Shown in pieces: positions 1 to 7,664 of a DNA stretch of 64,000 bases. Source of the stretch: Propionibacteriaceae bacterium UBA6122 (GTDB taxonomy: Bacteria > Actinomycetota > Actinomycetes > Propionibacteriales > Propionibacteriaceae); assembly GCA_002428365.1 (NCBI GenBank), contig DIVW01000043.1, positions 9,607 to 73,606 of the forward strand, given 5' to 3'. The notes under the pieces were generated by a model. It was not told where the DNA came from. It saw nothing but the letters and a program-made list of their open reading frames with translations, and ran no database searches. A program made the position numbers and the translations under genes. Each line of letters opens with the position of its first letter. Within the stretch, counting starts at the first letter, position 1.

Positions 1-2137
1 CCATCGCAGCGGAGCCGTCGGTTGATCCACCAGGAGCGGCCGGGCGGCGTCGGGGTGCACCGCCGCCCGGCAGCTCCACTGACCACAACGGGAGGTGGTC
101 GTTGCCGAGCAGAGCCCGGCCAGCTTTGTTGATCCCGATCAGGGCCGCCTCCAAAGGCGGCGGTAGCGCCTCGGTGATCCCCATCACGGTGGAGAAGGTG
201 GCCGTCGTGCCCTGCCAATGCTTGGCCAGGGTCGTCCAGGCCACGTCCTTGGGCTTGGGGAGGTGTTCGCTGCGCAGCTTCTTGACCAGGGCTCCGGTGT
301 TGATCAGCACCGGGCAGGCCGTCACGCACATGCCGTCCACCGCGCAGGTGTGCAGGCCGGCGTAGGTGTAGCCACGTTCCAGTTCGGCGGCCAGCCGCTG
401 GTCGCCGCGGTCCTCGGCGTCGCGGATCTCCCGGCGCAGGGCAATCCGCTGCCGGGGAGTCAAAGTGAGATCACGGGAGGGACAGACCGGCTCGCAATAG
501 CCGCATTCGACGCAGCGATCGACCTCCTCATCAACGGTGGGGGTCAACTTGATGTGCTTCAGGTGCAGGTCGGGATCGTCGGTGATAATCGAGCCCGCGC
601 CCAGGCGTCGGCCGGGGTCGAAGAGGTCCTTGATGGCCACCATCACCTCGTACAACTCATCGCCGTATTGGCGACGGACGTAGGGCGCCATCACCCGGCC
701 GGTGCCATGCTCAGCCTTCAGCGAGCCGTCGTTGGCCAGAATCAGCGTGACCAGGTCTTCGGTGAAGGCGCGGTAGCGGCCCAACTGATCGGCATCTTCG
801 AACCGGTCGGTGATCATGAAGTGGATGTTGCCGTCCTTGGCATGCCCGAAAATCACCGATTCGTCGTAGTCGTAGCGATCGAATAGCGCGGTGAGCTCGG
901 CGCAGGTGTCGGCGAGTCTCGCCACCGGCACGACCACGTCCTCGAGTAGGGCGGTGCTGCCGCTGCGGCGAGCGCCGGCCACCGAGGTGTAGAGGCCCTT
1001 GCGCAGCTTCCACAGCTTGTTGCGGACGGCCGCATCCGAGCTAAGTCGAACGCGACCGCCCACAGGCAGCTGGTCGAGGGTCGGCGTGGCGGCGCCTTCC
1101 AGCTGCTCCAGTTCCGCTGCTGTGCTGGCCTGATACTCCAACAACAGCGCGGCCTGGGAGCCAATGACGAGGTCCTTGAGGAAGCTCGGGGTGTCGGCGA
1201 GCCGCTGGCCAACCCGCAGGCTGGTGGCGTCCATTAGCTCCAGCGTCGCGGCCCCGGTGGCCACCAGTTCGGGCAGCGAAGCGTTGGCGGCGTAGAGGTC
1301 GTCGAAGACCAGCAGCGCCGTGGCGGCGTGGGTGCGTAGCTCAATGGTGGCGAAGGTTGCCGAAGCCACGAAGGCCAGCGTCCCCTCGCTGCCCACGATC
1401 AAATGGGTGAGGATCTCCGGCACGCTGGCGTAGTCGACTAGGGCGTTGATGCCATAGCCCATGGTGTTCTTCATGGCGAACTGGCTAGCGATTTTGGCCA
1501 CTGACGCCGGGTTGGCGATCAGGCGATCGCGGAGCTGGAGCAGGCCAGCGTGCAGCGCTGGTTCGAGGGCGCGCAGCCGCTGATCAGCATCAGGTGCGCC
1601 AGTATCGATGACGGTGCCTGAGGGCAGCACCGCCACCACCGATTCGAGGGTGCGGTAGCTGTTCTCCACCGTGCCGCAGGCCATGCCGGAGGAATTGTTG
1701 GCCACCACACCGCCGATGGTGCAGGCGGCTTCGCTGGCCGGATCTGGACCGAATTTGCGTCCATAGGGAGCCAGGTGAGCGTTGAGCTGCTTTACGGTCA
1801 CCCCGGGCTGGACGCGCACTCGGCGGCCGTCATCGAGCACCTCCACGCCTTTGAAGTGTTTGCGAACATCGGCCAGCACACCCTCGGTGCCAGCTTGGCC
1901 CGAAAGGCTCGTGCCTCCGGAGCGGAAGGTCAGGTCGATCCCGGCGGCCGCGGTGGCTCGCAGCAGTTTGGCCACTTCGTCAGCATCACGCGGGGCGACG
2001 ATGGCCTGCGGCACCAGGAGGAAATGCGAGGCGTCATGGGCGAAGGCGCGGCGATCAAGCTCGGTGGTCCGCACCTGGTCGGAGTCGCGCACGCAGTCGG
2101 CAAGCAACGGCTGCAGTGCTGCTGCGGGTACGACCAC
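1..2137 (-). CDS. FAD-linked oxidase / Fe-S protein, D-lactate dehydrogenase-like (3' end outside window)
   Basis: Partial: the frame is open to the left edge, so about 712 N-terminal and central residues are present and the C-terminus is missing. The architecture is a FAD-linked oxidase fused to an iron-sulfur half, as in respiratory D-lactate and D-2-hydroxyacid dehydrogenases that feed electrons to the chain. Seen in order: FRSGGTSLSGQAG and VQPGVTV (FAD domain), IGGVVANNSSGMACG, FGHAKDGNIHF and EHGTGRVMAPYVRRQYG (substrate domain), then two 4Fe-4S ligand sets, CVECGYCEPVCP and CAVDGMCVTACP. An in-frame TAG at 2168-2170 limits the start; the GTG at 2137 lies 8 nt after GAGGAGG (a GTG at 2143 is too close). 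It is divergent from a FadR-type regulator, which probably controls it. The exact substrate (D-lactate, glycolate, D-2-hydroxyglutarate) cannot be read from the sequence. Confidence 0.85.
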   Translation of the reverse strand, partial: MVVPAAALQPLLADCVRDSDQVRTTELDRRAFAHDASHFLLVPQAIVAPRDADEVAKLLRATAAAGIDLTFRSGGTSLSGQAGTEGVLADVRKHFKGVEVLDDGRRVRVQPGVTVKQLNAHLAPYGRKFGPDPASEAACTIGGVVANNSSGMACGTVENSYRTLESVVAVLPSGTVIDTGAPDADQRLRALEPALHAGLLQLRDRLIANPASVAKIASQFAMKNTMGYGINALVDYASVPEILTHLIVGSEGTLAFVASATFATIELRTHAATALLVFDDLYAANASLPELVATGAATLELMDATSLRVGQRLADTPSFLKDLVIGSQAALLLEYQASTAAELEQLEGAATPTLDQLPVGGRVRLSSDAAVRNKLWKLRKGLYTSVAGARRSGSTALLEDVVVPVARLADTCAELTALFDRYDYDESVIFGHAKDGNIHFMITDRFEDADQLGRYRAFTEDLVTLILANDGSLKAEHGTGRVMAPYVRRQYGDELYEVMVAIKDLFDPGRRLGAGSIITDDPDLHLKHIKLTPTVDEEVDRCVECGYCEPVCPSRDLTLTPRQRIALRREIRDAEDRGDQRLAAELERGYTYAGLHTCAVDGMCVTACPVLINTGALVKKLRSEHLPKPKDVAWTTLAKHWQGTTATFSTVMGITEALPPPLEAALIGINKAGRALLGNDHLPLWSVELPGGGAPRRRPAAPGGSTDGSAAM

Positions 2138-2196
2138 GTCCACGTCCTCCTCGACGCCTTCGTCGGGCTAGTGCCGGATGGGGCTAAGTGGCAATA

Positions 2197-2207
2197 TTGT
2201 CCGACAA
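2197..2207. promoter_or_regulatory. Candidate GntR (FadR-type) operator
   Basis: Perfect palindrome TTGTC-C-GACAA between the divergent FAD/Fe-S dehydrogenase and the GntR gene. FadR-subfamily regulators bind short palindromes of the TnGTnnnACnA type, which this matches. A further ACAA-rich stretch (GACAACTAGTACAAG) follows at 2211-2225. Assignment to the adjacent regulator is inference. Confidence 0.45.
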
Positions 2208-2277
2208 GTAGACAACTAGTACAAGCCTTCCGAGCAAGACTTCCTCTAGGCTGTGCGCAGACCTGCTGAGGAGGGAC

Positions 2278-3009
2278 GTGGTCCGGCACATAGTGGTGAC
2301 GTCGGTGGTCGATGCGATCACCGAAGACCTTCGCGAGCAGGTGGTGAACGGCGAGTTGCCGCCCGGCTCACCGCTGACCGAGCTCGACGTCTCAACTCGC
2401 TACGAAGTGGCCCGCTCCAGCGCGCGCGCAGCCATCGAGCGGCTCACCAGCGAAAAGGTCCTGGTGCGCCGCAACCACAAGACCGCCCGGGTGGTCGAAC
2501 TCGGCCCTGACGACGTCCGCGACATCTACAACACCCGGATCTACCTGGAATCAGAGGTGCTGCGCCGACTGGCCGGGCTGCGGCGGGTTCCGGTCAGCTC
2601 ACGGACGGCCAACTCCGAGATCGCCGAGCTGTGGCGGGGCGGCTCCTACCAGATCGTCGATCCCGACATGCGCTTCCATACCGGCCTGATTGACTCCGTT
2701 GACAGCGCCCGCACCAGCGCCGCCTATCACTCGCTGGCCTTCGAGGTGAAGCTCTGCATGGCCCAACTTCAGGGACGCCAAGCGCTCAGCCCGCAAATCA
2801 TCGTGGCCGAGCACGCCCGCATTCTGGAGTTGATCGAACTCGGCGATGCCGATGGCGCCGCGGCGATGCTGGACGAGCATCTCTCCCGCGCCCGCGAACT
2901 CCTGGTCGGCAGCCTCGGCGGCACCCCTGGCCCGGAGGCGGAATGGCCGTCTTCAGCCGCACCGGGAGCCCCGATCCGCCAGGACGCCGCCCCGGCGGTC
3001 ATCGAGTAA
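2278..3009 (+). CDS. GntR-family regulator, FadR subfamily (FCD domain)
   Basis: A 243-residue transcriptional regulator with an N-terminal winged HTH (about residues 8-72, LREQVVNGELPPGSPLTE) followed by an all-helical FCD ligand domain (about 82-215). Possible metal/ligand residues are the conserved D and H positions in IYNTRIYLESEVLRR, DPDMRFHTGLIDS and EHARILELI. Such proteins sense small carboxylates. The divergent D-2-hydroxyacid dehydrogenase makes a lactate-responsive (LldR-like) role plausible, but this is inference from position. The GTG start at 2278 follows GAGGAGGG with 3-4 nt spacing. The C-terminal ~20 residues after the FCD domain are proline/alanine rich and probably disordered. 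Confidence 0.85.
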   Translation: MVRHIVVTSVVDAITEDLREQVVNGELPPGSPLTELDVSTRYEVARSSARAAIERLTSEKVLVRRNHKTARVVELGPDDVRDIYNTRIYLESEVLRRLAGLRRVPVSSRTANSEIAELWRGGSYQIVDPDMRFHTGLIDSVDSARTSAAYHSLAFEVKLCMAQLQGRQALSPQIIVAEHARILELIELGDADGAAAMLDEHLSRARELLVGSLGGTPGPEAEWPSSAAPGAPIRQDAAPAVIE

Positions 3010-3037
3010 ACCGCGAATACCTGGCCCCGTGCCGACC

Positions 3038-3126
3038 CTTCGACAAGCTCAGGGAACTGGTGGCGGCTCAGGGACCTGGCGGCGGCCCAGGGAACTGAAC
3101 ACAAGTTGGCTGAGCCCGTCGAAGCC
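3038..3126. repeat. Dispersed palindromic repeat family A (two half-elements)
   Basis: TTCGACAAGCTCAGGGA at 3039-3055 and the inverse-type GGCTGAGCCCGTCGAAG at 3108-3124, separated by degenerate CAGGGACCTGG units. They lie between the 3' ends of convergent genes. The same family occurs at 14.25, 20.7 and 45.8 kb. Confidence 0.75.
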
Positions 3127-3133
3127 CCCGACC

Positions 3134-4762
3134 CTAGCCGCCGTTGGCGATGATGTTGGCGATGCCGCGTTCGGCCAGGGCCGCGATGGTGATCGCCGGG
3201 TTCACCGCCCCACTGTTGCCCGGAATGAGCGCTGAATCCAGCACGTACAGCCCCGGGTGACCCTGCACCCGTCCATAGCTGTCGGTGACCTTGCCCAGCA
3301 CTGCGCCGCCCAGGGGGTGCGCGGTGAAGAAGTCGTTGACGCTCTTGGCGAAGGGCCACGCCCCGGTTGGTACCTTGGCGGCACTCGCGATTTTGGCATT
3401 GACCCGAGCCAGGGCGTCGATCGAATCCGTCTGGTCGGCCCGCCAATCCAGCGCCAGCCGGCCACTTGAGTTGAGCCGGAAATCTGCCCGGCGGTCGTCC
3501 AGGGTCATGCCCAGTGAGCCGATGATGCCCAGATCGAGCGGGAGTCCGGGAACGAACCAGTTCTCCATGGTGATCGGCAAGCCGTCCACCACGTCGGTGA
3601 TTTTGCTGCGCGAGGCCGCCCCTTGGGTTAGGCCACCGGTGCCCGTCCAGGAGCGGACGACCGCCGCGTCGCCGTTGGTGCCCCAGCCCGTGCCCAGGTG
3701 TTCGTTCAGGTTCGGCAGTTGGCCGGCGGCCCGGGCGCGCATCAGCAGTTCGGTGGTGCCAATCGAACCGGCGGCCAACACGAGCCGGTCACAAGTGATC
3801 GTCCTGGTCGAAAGCACCTTCCCGGTCGGGCTCACTTTGCGCACATTGATCAGGTAACGCCCGGACGCCTCCCGGCCGATGTCCAGTACCTCATGGCCGG
3901 GGTAGATGGTGGCCTTACCGGTGGCCTCGGCGAGCTTCAGATAGTTCAGACCCAGCACCTTTTTGACGCCGTTGGCGTTGCCGTAGTTGCTTTCACTGAC
4001 CGTCGCCGACTTGCGCACCTTGCCAGCGAGCTCCTTGCGCATGACGTCCCAGTCCCAAATGCCTTCGATCTTTGAGGGGCTGCAGCCGGCCTTGCGGGCT
4101 TGCTCATCCCAGACTCGGGAGTGGGCGTACGGCTTGGAGTTGTAGATGTCATCAGGCATCGTCGAGGTGCCGAGCACCGCCGCGGTCTTGGGAAACCAGG
4201 TCGCGGCCATTTCGGCGTAGGCCAAGGTGGCGCCGAAGACGTGCTCGAAATAGGCCTGCTGCGGAATCGGGTGGGCACCGGTGTAGACCAGCGAGCCCCC
4301 GCCCACGCCTACGCCCTGCCACACCTGAATGCCGTTGAACTTCACCACGTCCAGCACGCCACCGAAATAGTCACTGGAGACCTTCAACCCAGTAAGGCCG
4401 GTGAAGCTGGTTTGGCGCCAAAAGGCCCGGCCGTCGGGCACGGTGTCGTTGGCGAAGATGGCCCGGTTGTTGGTCGGCACTGGCCAGCGCGAACCCCGCT
4501 CCAAGACCGTGGTCTTGATGCCAGCTTGGGCCAGGCGAAGGGCGGCCACCGCTCCGCCGAAGCCGGAGCCGATCACCACTGCCGGAGAGTAGGCGGGTGC
4601 GTCGGCCAGGTCGGCGAAGATCTCCGGCACCAGGATCCGGTATTTGGCCACTTTGAACGGATTCGCCGTCGCGGCGCTGGCCGTCCCGGCTGGTCCGGTG
4701 CCGACAATCGCGGCCCCCAGGCCAGCAGCAGCGGCGGTCTTCAGCAGCGTTCGACGATCCAT
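3134..4762 (-). CDS. Tat-exported GMC-type oxidase, cholesterol oxidase-like
   Basis: A 542-residue flavoprotein related to class I (non-covalent FAD) cholesterol oxidases, which oxidise and isomerise 3-beta-hydroxysteroids. It opens with a twin-arginine signal (MDRRTLLKTAAAAG, hydrophobic stretch, ASA near residue 30), so it should be exported folded. The FAD dinucleotide motif VVIGSGFGGAVAALRLA is near residue 60. The C-terminus carries HPLGGAVLGK, YVLDSALIPGNSG and VNPAITIAALAERGI, which match the cholesterol-oxidase C-terminal signature and the family's usual length of ~545. The ATG at 4762 is preferred over an upstream in-frame ATG (4897) because it places the RR motif at the N-terminus and GAGGAAGAGG precedes it. 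No other steroid-catabolism genes are in the window, so the true substrate is open; other GMC alcohol oxidases are the alternative. Confidence 0.85.
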   Translation of the reverse strand: MDRRTLLKTAAAAGLGAAIVGTGPAGTASAATANPFKVAKYRILVPEIFADLADAPAYSPAVVIGSGFGGAVAALRLAQAGIKTTVLERGSRWPVPTNNRAIFANDTVPDGRAFWRQTSFTGLTGLKVSSDYFGGVLDVVKFNGIQVWQGVGVGGGSLVYTGAHPIPQQAYFEHVFGATLAYAEMAATWFPKTAAVLGTSTMPDDIYNSKPYAHSRVWDEQARKAGCSPSKIEGIWDWDVMRKELAGKVRKSATVSESNYGNANGVKKVLGLNYLKLAEATGKATIYPGHEVLDIGREASGRYLINVRKVSPTGKVLSTRTITCDRLVLAAGSIGTTELLMRARAAGQLPNLNEHLGTGWGTNGDAAVVRSWTGTGGLTQGAASRSKITDVVDGLPITMENWFVPGLPLDLGIIGSLGMTLDDRRADFRLNSSGRLALDWRADQTDSIDALARVNAKIASAAKVPTGAWPFAKSVNDFFTAHPLGGAVLGKVTDSYGRVQGHPGLYVLDSALIPGNSGAVNPAITIAALAERGIANIIANGG

Positions 4763-4954
4763 CTCGCCTCTTCCTCGGGGTGGGTTACGAAGCTCGTAAC
4801 CTAGCCCGAGCCATGCCGCCAGCGCCGGTTCGCCAACCGGATCTGGACGACTTTTTCGGCTCAAGCCGCCGCCAATCCCAGTGTCACTGAACTCCACCTC
4901 AACGGCCGGTGCGGCCGTCGGCGTCAGTCAGCCAATCGGATCGCTGATCTCACC

Positions 4955-5752
4955 TCAGGGGTAGGGCCAGGCATTGGCGGTGCAGCCGCCGAGTGTGGCC
5001 TGCTGGGCCATCATCACCGGGGCCGGTTTGCCAGCCTTGGCGCAGTTGGCCGGCTTCTTACCCAACGCCGTGCCAACGCCGTGGTTGACCAGGTAGCTCT
5101 GCCAGCCCGCGGCGTTGCCTGCGTAGGTGGCCGCGGTGTTCTTCCACGCCAGCGCGTCGAGCACCACCTCGGTGCCCACCAGGCAGGTGCCGCTAGTGAC
5201 CACACACGATTTGGCCGCAGTTGCCGGCGAGGCGAGGGTGATGGTGAAGGACGCTTTGGCTGGGTCGGCCACCAGTGCGAACCGGACGCTGCCCTTTCCC
5301 GTCCAGCTTCGCGGGTCATTGAGTACCGCGGCGATCTGAGCGGCCACCTTGTTCGCATCCAGGCCAGAGGTGGTCTCGGTGCGCACGGTGTAGGTGCGCA
5401 GCGTCCCGGCCGAGCCAGCCGCGTTCACGTTCAGGGTGGTGTTGTTGAACTTGCCTGACGACTTCATCGTCGCCTTCTTGGTCGGGCTCGGCGTCGGCGA
5501 GGGGGTAGGAGTCGGCGTCGGGGTGGGTGTCGGGGTTGGTGGTGCGCTCACCGCGGTCGGCGTCGGCCCAAGGGTGGTGGTCGGCTGCCCGACGCGATGG
5601 ACCGGAGTGACCATCGAGTTCGCCCAGACCAGCGTGGCGCTGGTTGCTGCCAAGGCCACCACCACGGCCGCCACCACGCCGGGACGAATCCGTCCGCGCA
5701 ATGACCCGCCAGCGGTCTTGGCCTTCTGCCAACCAGGATCGTCCGCTCTCAC
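4955..5752 (-). CDS. DUF3152 membrane-anchored protein with decayed metalloprotease motif
   Basis: A 265-residue protein with a short basic N-terminus, one transmembrane segment (about residues 25-45, GVVAAVVVALAATSATLVWA), a Pro-Thr linker (PTPTPTPTPSPTPS, about 75-92) and a C-terminal DUF3152 domain (about 120-265) ending in the family signature PAPVMMAQQATLGGC and NAWPYP. DUF3152 resembles zinc metalloproteases. Family members known to me usually carry a HExGHxLGH-like helix. Here the matching segment reads NHGVGTALGK, so the Glu and the second and third metal ligands are replaced. The protein is therefore probably not a metal-dependent peptidase. Its role is unknown; it may bind a cell-surface ligand. 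Confidence 0.8.
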   Translation of the reverse strand: MRADDPGWQKAKTAGGSLRGRIRPGVVAAVVVALAATSATLVWANSMVTPVHRVGQPTTTLGPTPTAVSAPPTPTPTPTPTPTPSPTPSPTKKATMKSSGKFNNTTLNVNAAGSAGTLRTYTVRTETTSGLDANKVAAQIAAVLNDPRSWTGKGSVRFALVADPAKASFTITLASPATAAKSCVVTSGTCLVGTEVVLDALAWKNTAATYAGNAAGWQSYLVNHGVGTALGKKPANCAKAGKPAPVMMAQQATLGGCTANAWPYP

Positions 5753-5801
5753 CTGTTCAGACTAACCGCCAGCCAACCCATAAGGTCGAAGGAGGGGACG
5801 C

Positions 5802-5837
5802 AACAGCGCCGGCCACCCGAAGGGGACCGGCGCTGTT
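5802..5837 (-). terminator. Intrinsic-type hairpin after rplI
   Basis: Stem AACAGCGCCGG (5802-5812) with CCGGCGCTGTT (5827-5837), 11 bp, 14-nt loop, just downstream of rplI. There is no clear U-tract on the minus strand. Confidence 0.65.
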
Positions 5838-5849
5838 ACAGAACTGCTA

Positions 5850-6296
5850 TCAGACGGCGTCGACAGACACGCTGATGTGAGCCACGACGCCAGCAGTCAG
5901 CTTGATGCCGACAACGTGGGCGCCAGTGGTCTTGATCGGCTTGGTGATCTCGACCGAGCGCTTGTCGATGGCCGGGCCACCGGCCTTCTTGACGGCCAGC
6001 ACGATGTCGGACGCGGTGACCGCACCGAACAACTTGCCAGTCTCGCCAGCCTGAGCCGGCAGGGCGACCTTCAAGGCCTCCAGCTGCTCACGCACCTGGG
6101 TGGCGTGCTCGGTGCTCCGGATCTCCCGGGCGTCCCGAGCGCGCTTGATGCCCTCGATCTGCTTCTCCGCACCGCGGGTCCACTTGATCGCAAAGCTGCG
6201 CGGCAGCAGGTAGTTACGGCCGTAACCGTCCTTGACCTCGACGATGTCGCCGGGAACACCCACATGCTCGACGGGAGCGGTAAGAATCAACTTCAT
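5850..6296 (-). CDS. rplI: Large ribosomal subunit protein bL9
   Basis: A 148-residue bL9, last gene of the rpsF-ssb-rpsR-rplI operon. It binds 23S rRNA at the base of the L1 stalk. The N-terminal domain is typical (MKLILTAPVEHVG, GDIVEVKDGYGRNYLLPR) and is followed by the long connecting helix and the C-terminal rRNA-binding domain (residues ~75-148, KLFGAVTASDI). Length and start are normal. The start lies 14 nt after the rpsR stop with GGAGGAGC just upstream, so it is translated from the same mRNA. A strong hairpin follows the gene. Confidence 0.98.
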   Translation of the reverse strand: MKLILTAPVEHVGVPGDIVEVKDGYGRNYLLPRSFAIKWTRGAEKQIEGIKRARDAREIRSTEHATQVREQLEALKVALPAQAGETGKLFGAVTASDIVLAVKKAGGPAIDKRSVEITKPIKTTGAHVVGIKLTAGVVAHISVSVDAV

Positions 6297-6310
6297 ATCT
6301 GCTCCTCCGT

Positions 6311-6547
6311 TCAGCGAGAGTTCGAGGCGTAGGGCAGCAGGGCCAGTTCGCGGGCGTTCTTAACCGCGATAGCGACCTTGCGCTGCTCCTGCACCGACAG
6401 TCCGGAAACACGACGAGCGCGGATCTTGCCCCGCTCGGAGATGAACTTCCGCAGCGTGGCGGTGTCCTTGTAGTCGATCACGCCGATGCGAACAGACTTC
6501 GCTGGCACGACCTTCTTTGATTTCACAGGCTTGCGCTGTGAGGCCAT
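6311..6547 (-). CDS. rpsR: Small ribosomal subunit protein bS18, cysteine-free form
   Basis: A 78-residue bS18, partner of bS6 on the 30S platform. The core IDYKDTATLRKFISERGKI and ARRVSGLSVQEQRKVAIAVK is typical. The positions that hold the zinc-binding CxxC and the later Cys in C+ actinobacterial S18 are here KVVPAK and SGLSVQ, so the protein has no cysteine at all. It nevertheless sits in the canonical rpsF-ssb-rpsR-rplI operon, whereas in mycobacteria the C-minus copy is a zinc-starvation paralogue elsewhere. Whether this genome has a second S18 cannot be seen here. Confidence 0.97.
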   Translation of the reverse strand: MASQRKPVKSKKVVPAKSVRIGVIDYKDTATLRKFISERGKIRARRVSGLSVQEQRKVAIAVKNARELALLPYASNSR

Positions 6548-6630
6548 TGTGGTGCTCTCCTTGACTTATGAAAGCCCGGCTGATGCCGGAATGACTTGGG
6601 TTTCAGCGCCGGGTTCCCGGCACCGTTCGA

Positions 6631-7146
6631 TCAGAACGGGGGTTCTTCGCTCTGGGCGCCAGCCCAGGGGTCGGCCCCACCGTTGCGATCTTGCCCGCCG
6701 CCGCGGTTCCAGTTGGAACCGCCCGACGAACCGCCCGACGAACCGCCGGACGAGCCGCCACTGAAGCTGCCGCCAGAGCCGCCCGTATTACGGGTGACCT
6801 TGGCTGTGGCGTACTTCAGGGCCGGACCGATCTCTTCAACATCCAACTCGAAAACCGTGCGCTTCTCGCCTTCACGGGTTTCGTAGCTGCGCTGGCGAAG
6901 GCGACCCTGAACGATGACCCGCATTCCCTTGGTAAGGGATTCGGCCACGTTCTCAGCCGGCTGGCGCCAGACCGCGCAGTTGAGGAACAACGCATCGCCG
7001 TCCTTCCACTCACCGCTTGCGCGGTCGAGCGTGCGCGGGGTCGAGGCAACGGTGAAGTTGGCCACGGGAGCCCCGGACGGAGTGAAGCGCAGTTCTGGGT
7101 CGGCAGTTAGGTTGCCGACGACGGTGATGGTGGTCTCGCCTGCCAT
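6631..7146 (-). CDS. ssb: Single-stranded DNA-binding protein
   Basis: A 171-residue SSB. The OB fold covers residues 1-110 (MAGETTITVVGNLTADPELR, VANFTVAST, DALFLNCAVWRQPAENVAESLTKG broken here as one strand-helix unit, RVIVQGRLRQRSYETREGEK). It is followed by a Gly/Ser linker (SGGSSGGSSGG) and the acidic tip DPWAGAQSEEPPF, which recruits replication and repair partners. The start at 7146 begins with the conserved MAGET; a longer in-frame start at 7203 has no support. Second gene of the rpsF operon, 86 nt after rpsF. The linker is encoded by a short tandem repeat (6715-6765) that could vary in length between strains. Confidence 0.97.
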   Translation of the reverse strand: MAGETTITVVGNLTADPELRFTPSGAPVANFTVASTPRTLDRASGEWKDGDALFLNCAVWRQPAENVAESLTKGMRVIVQGRLRQRSYETREGEKRTVFELDVEEIGPALKYATAKVTRNTGGSGGSFSGGSSGGSSGGSSGGSNWNRGGGQDRNGGADPWAGAQSEEPPF

Positions 7147-7232
7147 GTTGGTGTCTTTCGATCGGACTTGAACGGTTACCTCGTCAAGGGTGTCAGTTGG
7201 CACTGACGCTTGGCGAGAGTCCGTGACGATTC

Positions 7233-7523
7233 TCAGTGCAGGTCGGGGCGGATTACCTTCGTCCGCATGATCTGCTCGTTGAGGGTGAACTGACGATCCA
7301 TTTCCTTCACCACGGCCGGCTCAGCGGTCAGGTTGATGACGGCGTAGATGCCTTCGGACTTTTTCCTGATGTCATAAGCCAGGCGACGCCGGCCCCAAAC
7401 ATCAATGTTGTCCACGGTGCCACCGGCTTTGGTCAGCCCGGCTAGGGGCTTCTCCAACAGGCCGTTCACCTGGCGATCGTCGACGTCGGGATCAATAATC
7501 ACTACGACTTCGTACTTGCGCAT
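7233..7523 (-). CDS. rpsF: Small ribosomal subunit protein bS6
   Basis: A 96-residue bS6, binding partner of bS18. Typical MRKYEVVVIIDPDVDD start, KAGGTVDNIDVWGRRRLAYD in the middle and EQIMRTKVIRPDLH at the end. The start at 7523 is preferred over an in-frame ATG at 7559 because GGAGGTGGAG stands just upstream of it and it gives the usual length. First gene of the rpsF-ssb-rpsR-rplI operon; the promoter must lie in 7524-7664. Confidence 0.97.
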   Translation of the reverse strand: MRKYEVVVIIDPDVDDRQVNGLLEKPLAGLTKAGGTVDNIDVWGRRRLAYDIRKKSEGIYAVINLTAEPAVVKEMDRQFTLNEQIMRTKVIRPDLH

Positions 7524-7664
7524 ACGCGAACTCCACCTCCTCTGGTCTTGAGCGGCCACGGGCGAGTCCCGTGGCAGGAGGGCGTATCGCGGCCACCCAG
7601 AGGGGTGGACCGCCGGACAAGACTACCCGTCGCTGGGTGCCCGGGCGAATTCACCCCGGCAGCT

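Noticed and set aside
218..886. Plus-strand frame antisense to the FAD/Fe-S dehydrogenase
   Set aside because: The minus strand encodes clear Fe-S and FAD motifs across the same DNA; the plus frame is a shadow.
5394..5765. Plus-strand Gly/Val-rich frame opposite DUF3152
   Set aside because: It is the complement of the Pro-Thr repeat linker of the real gene.
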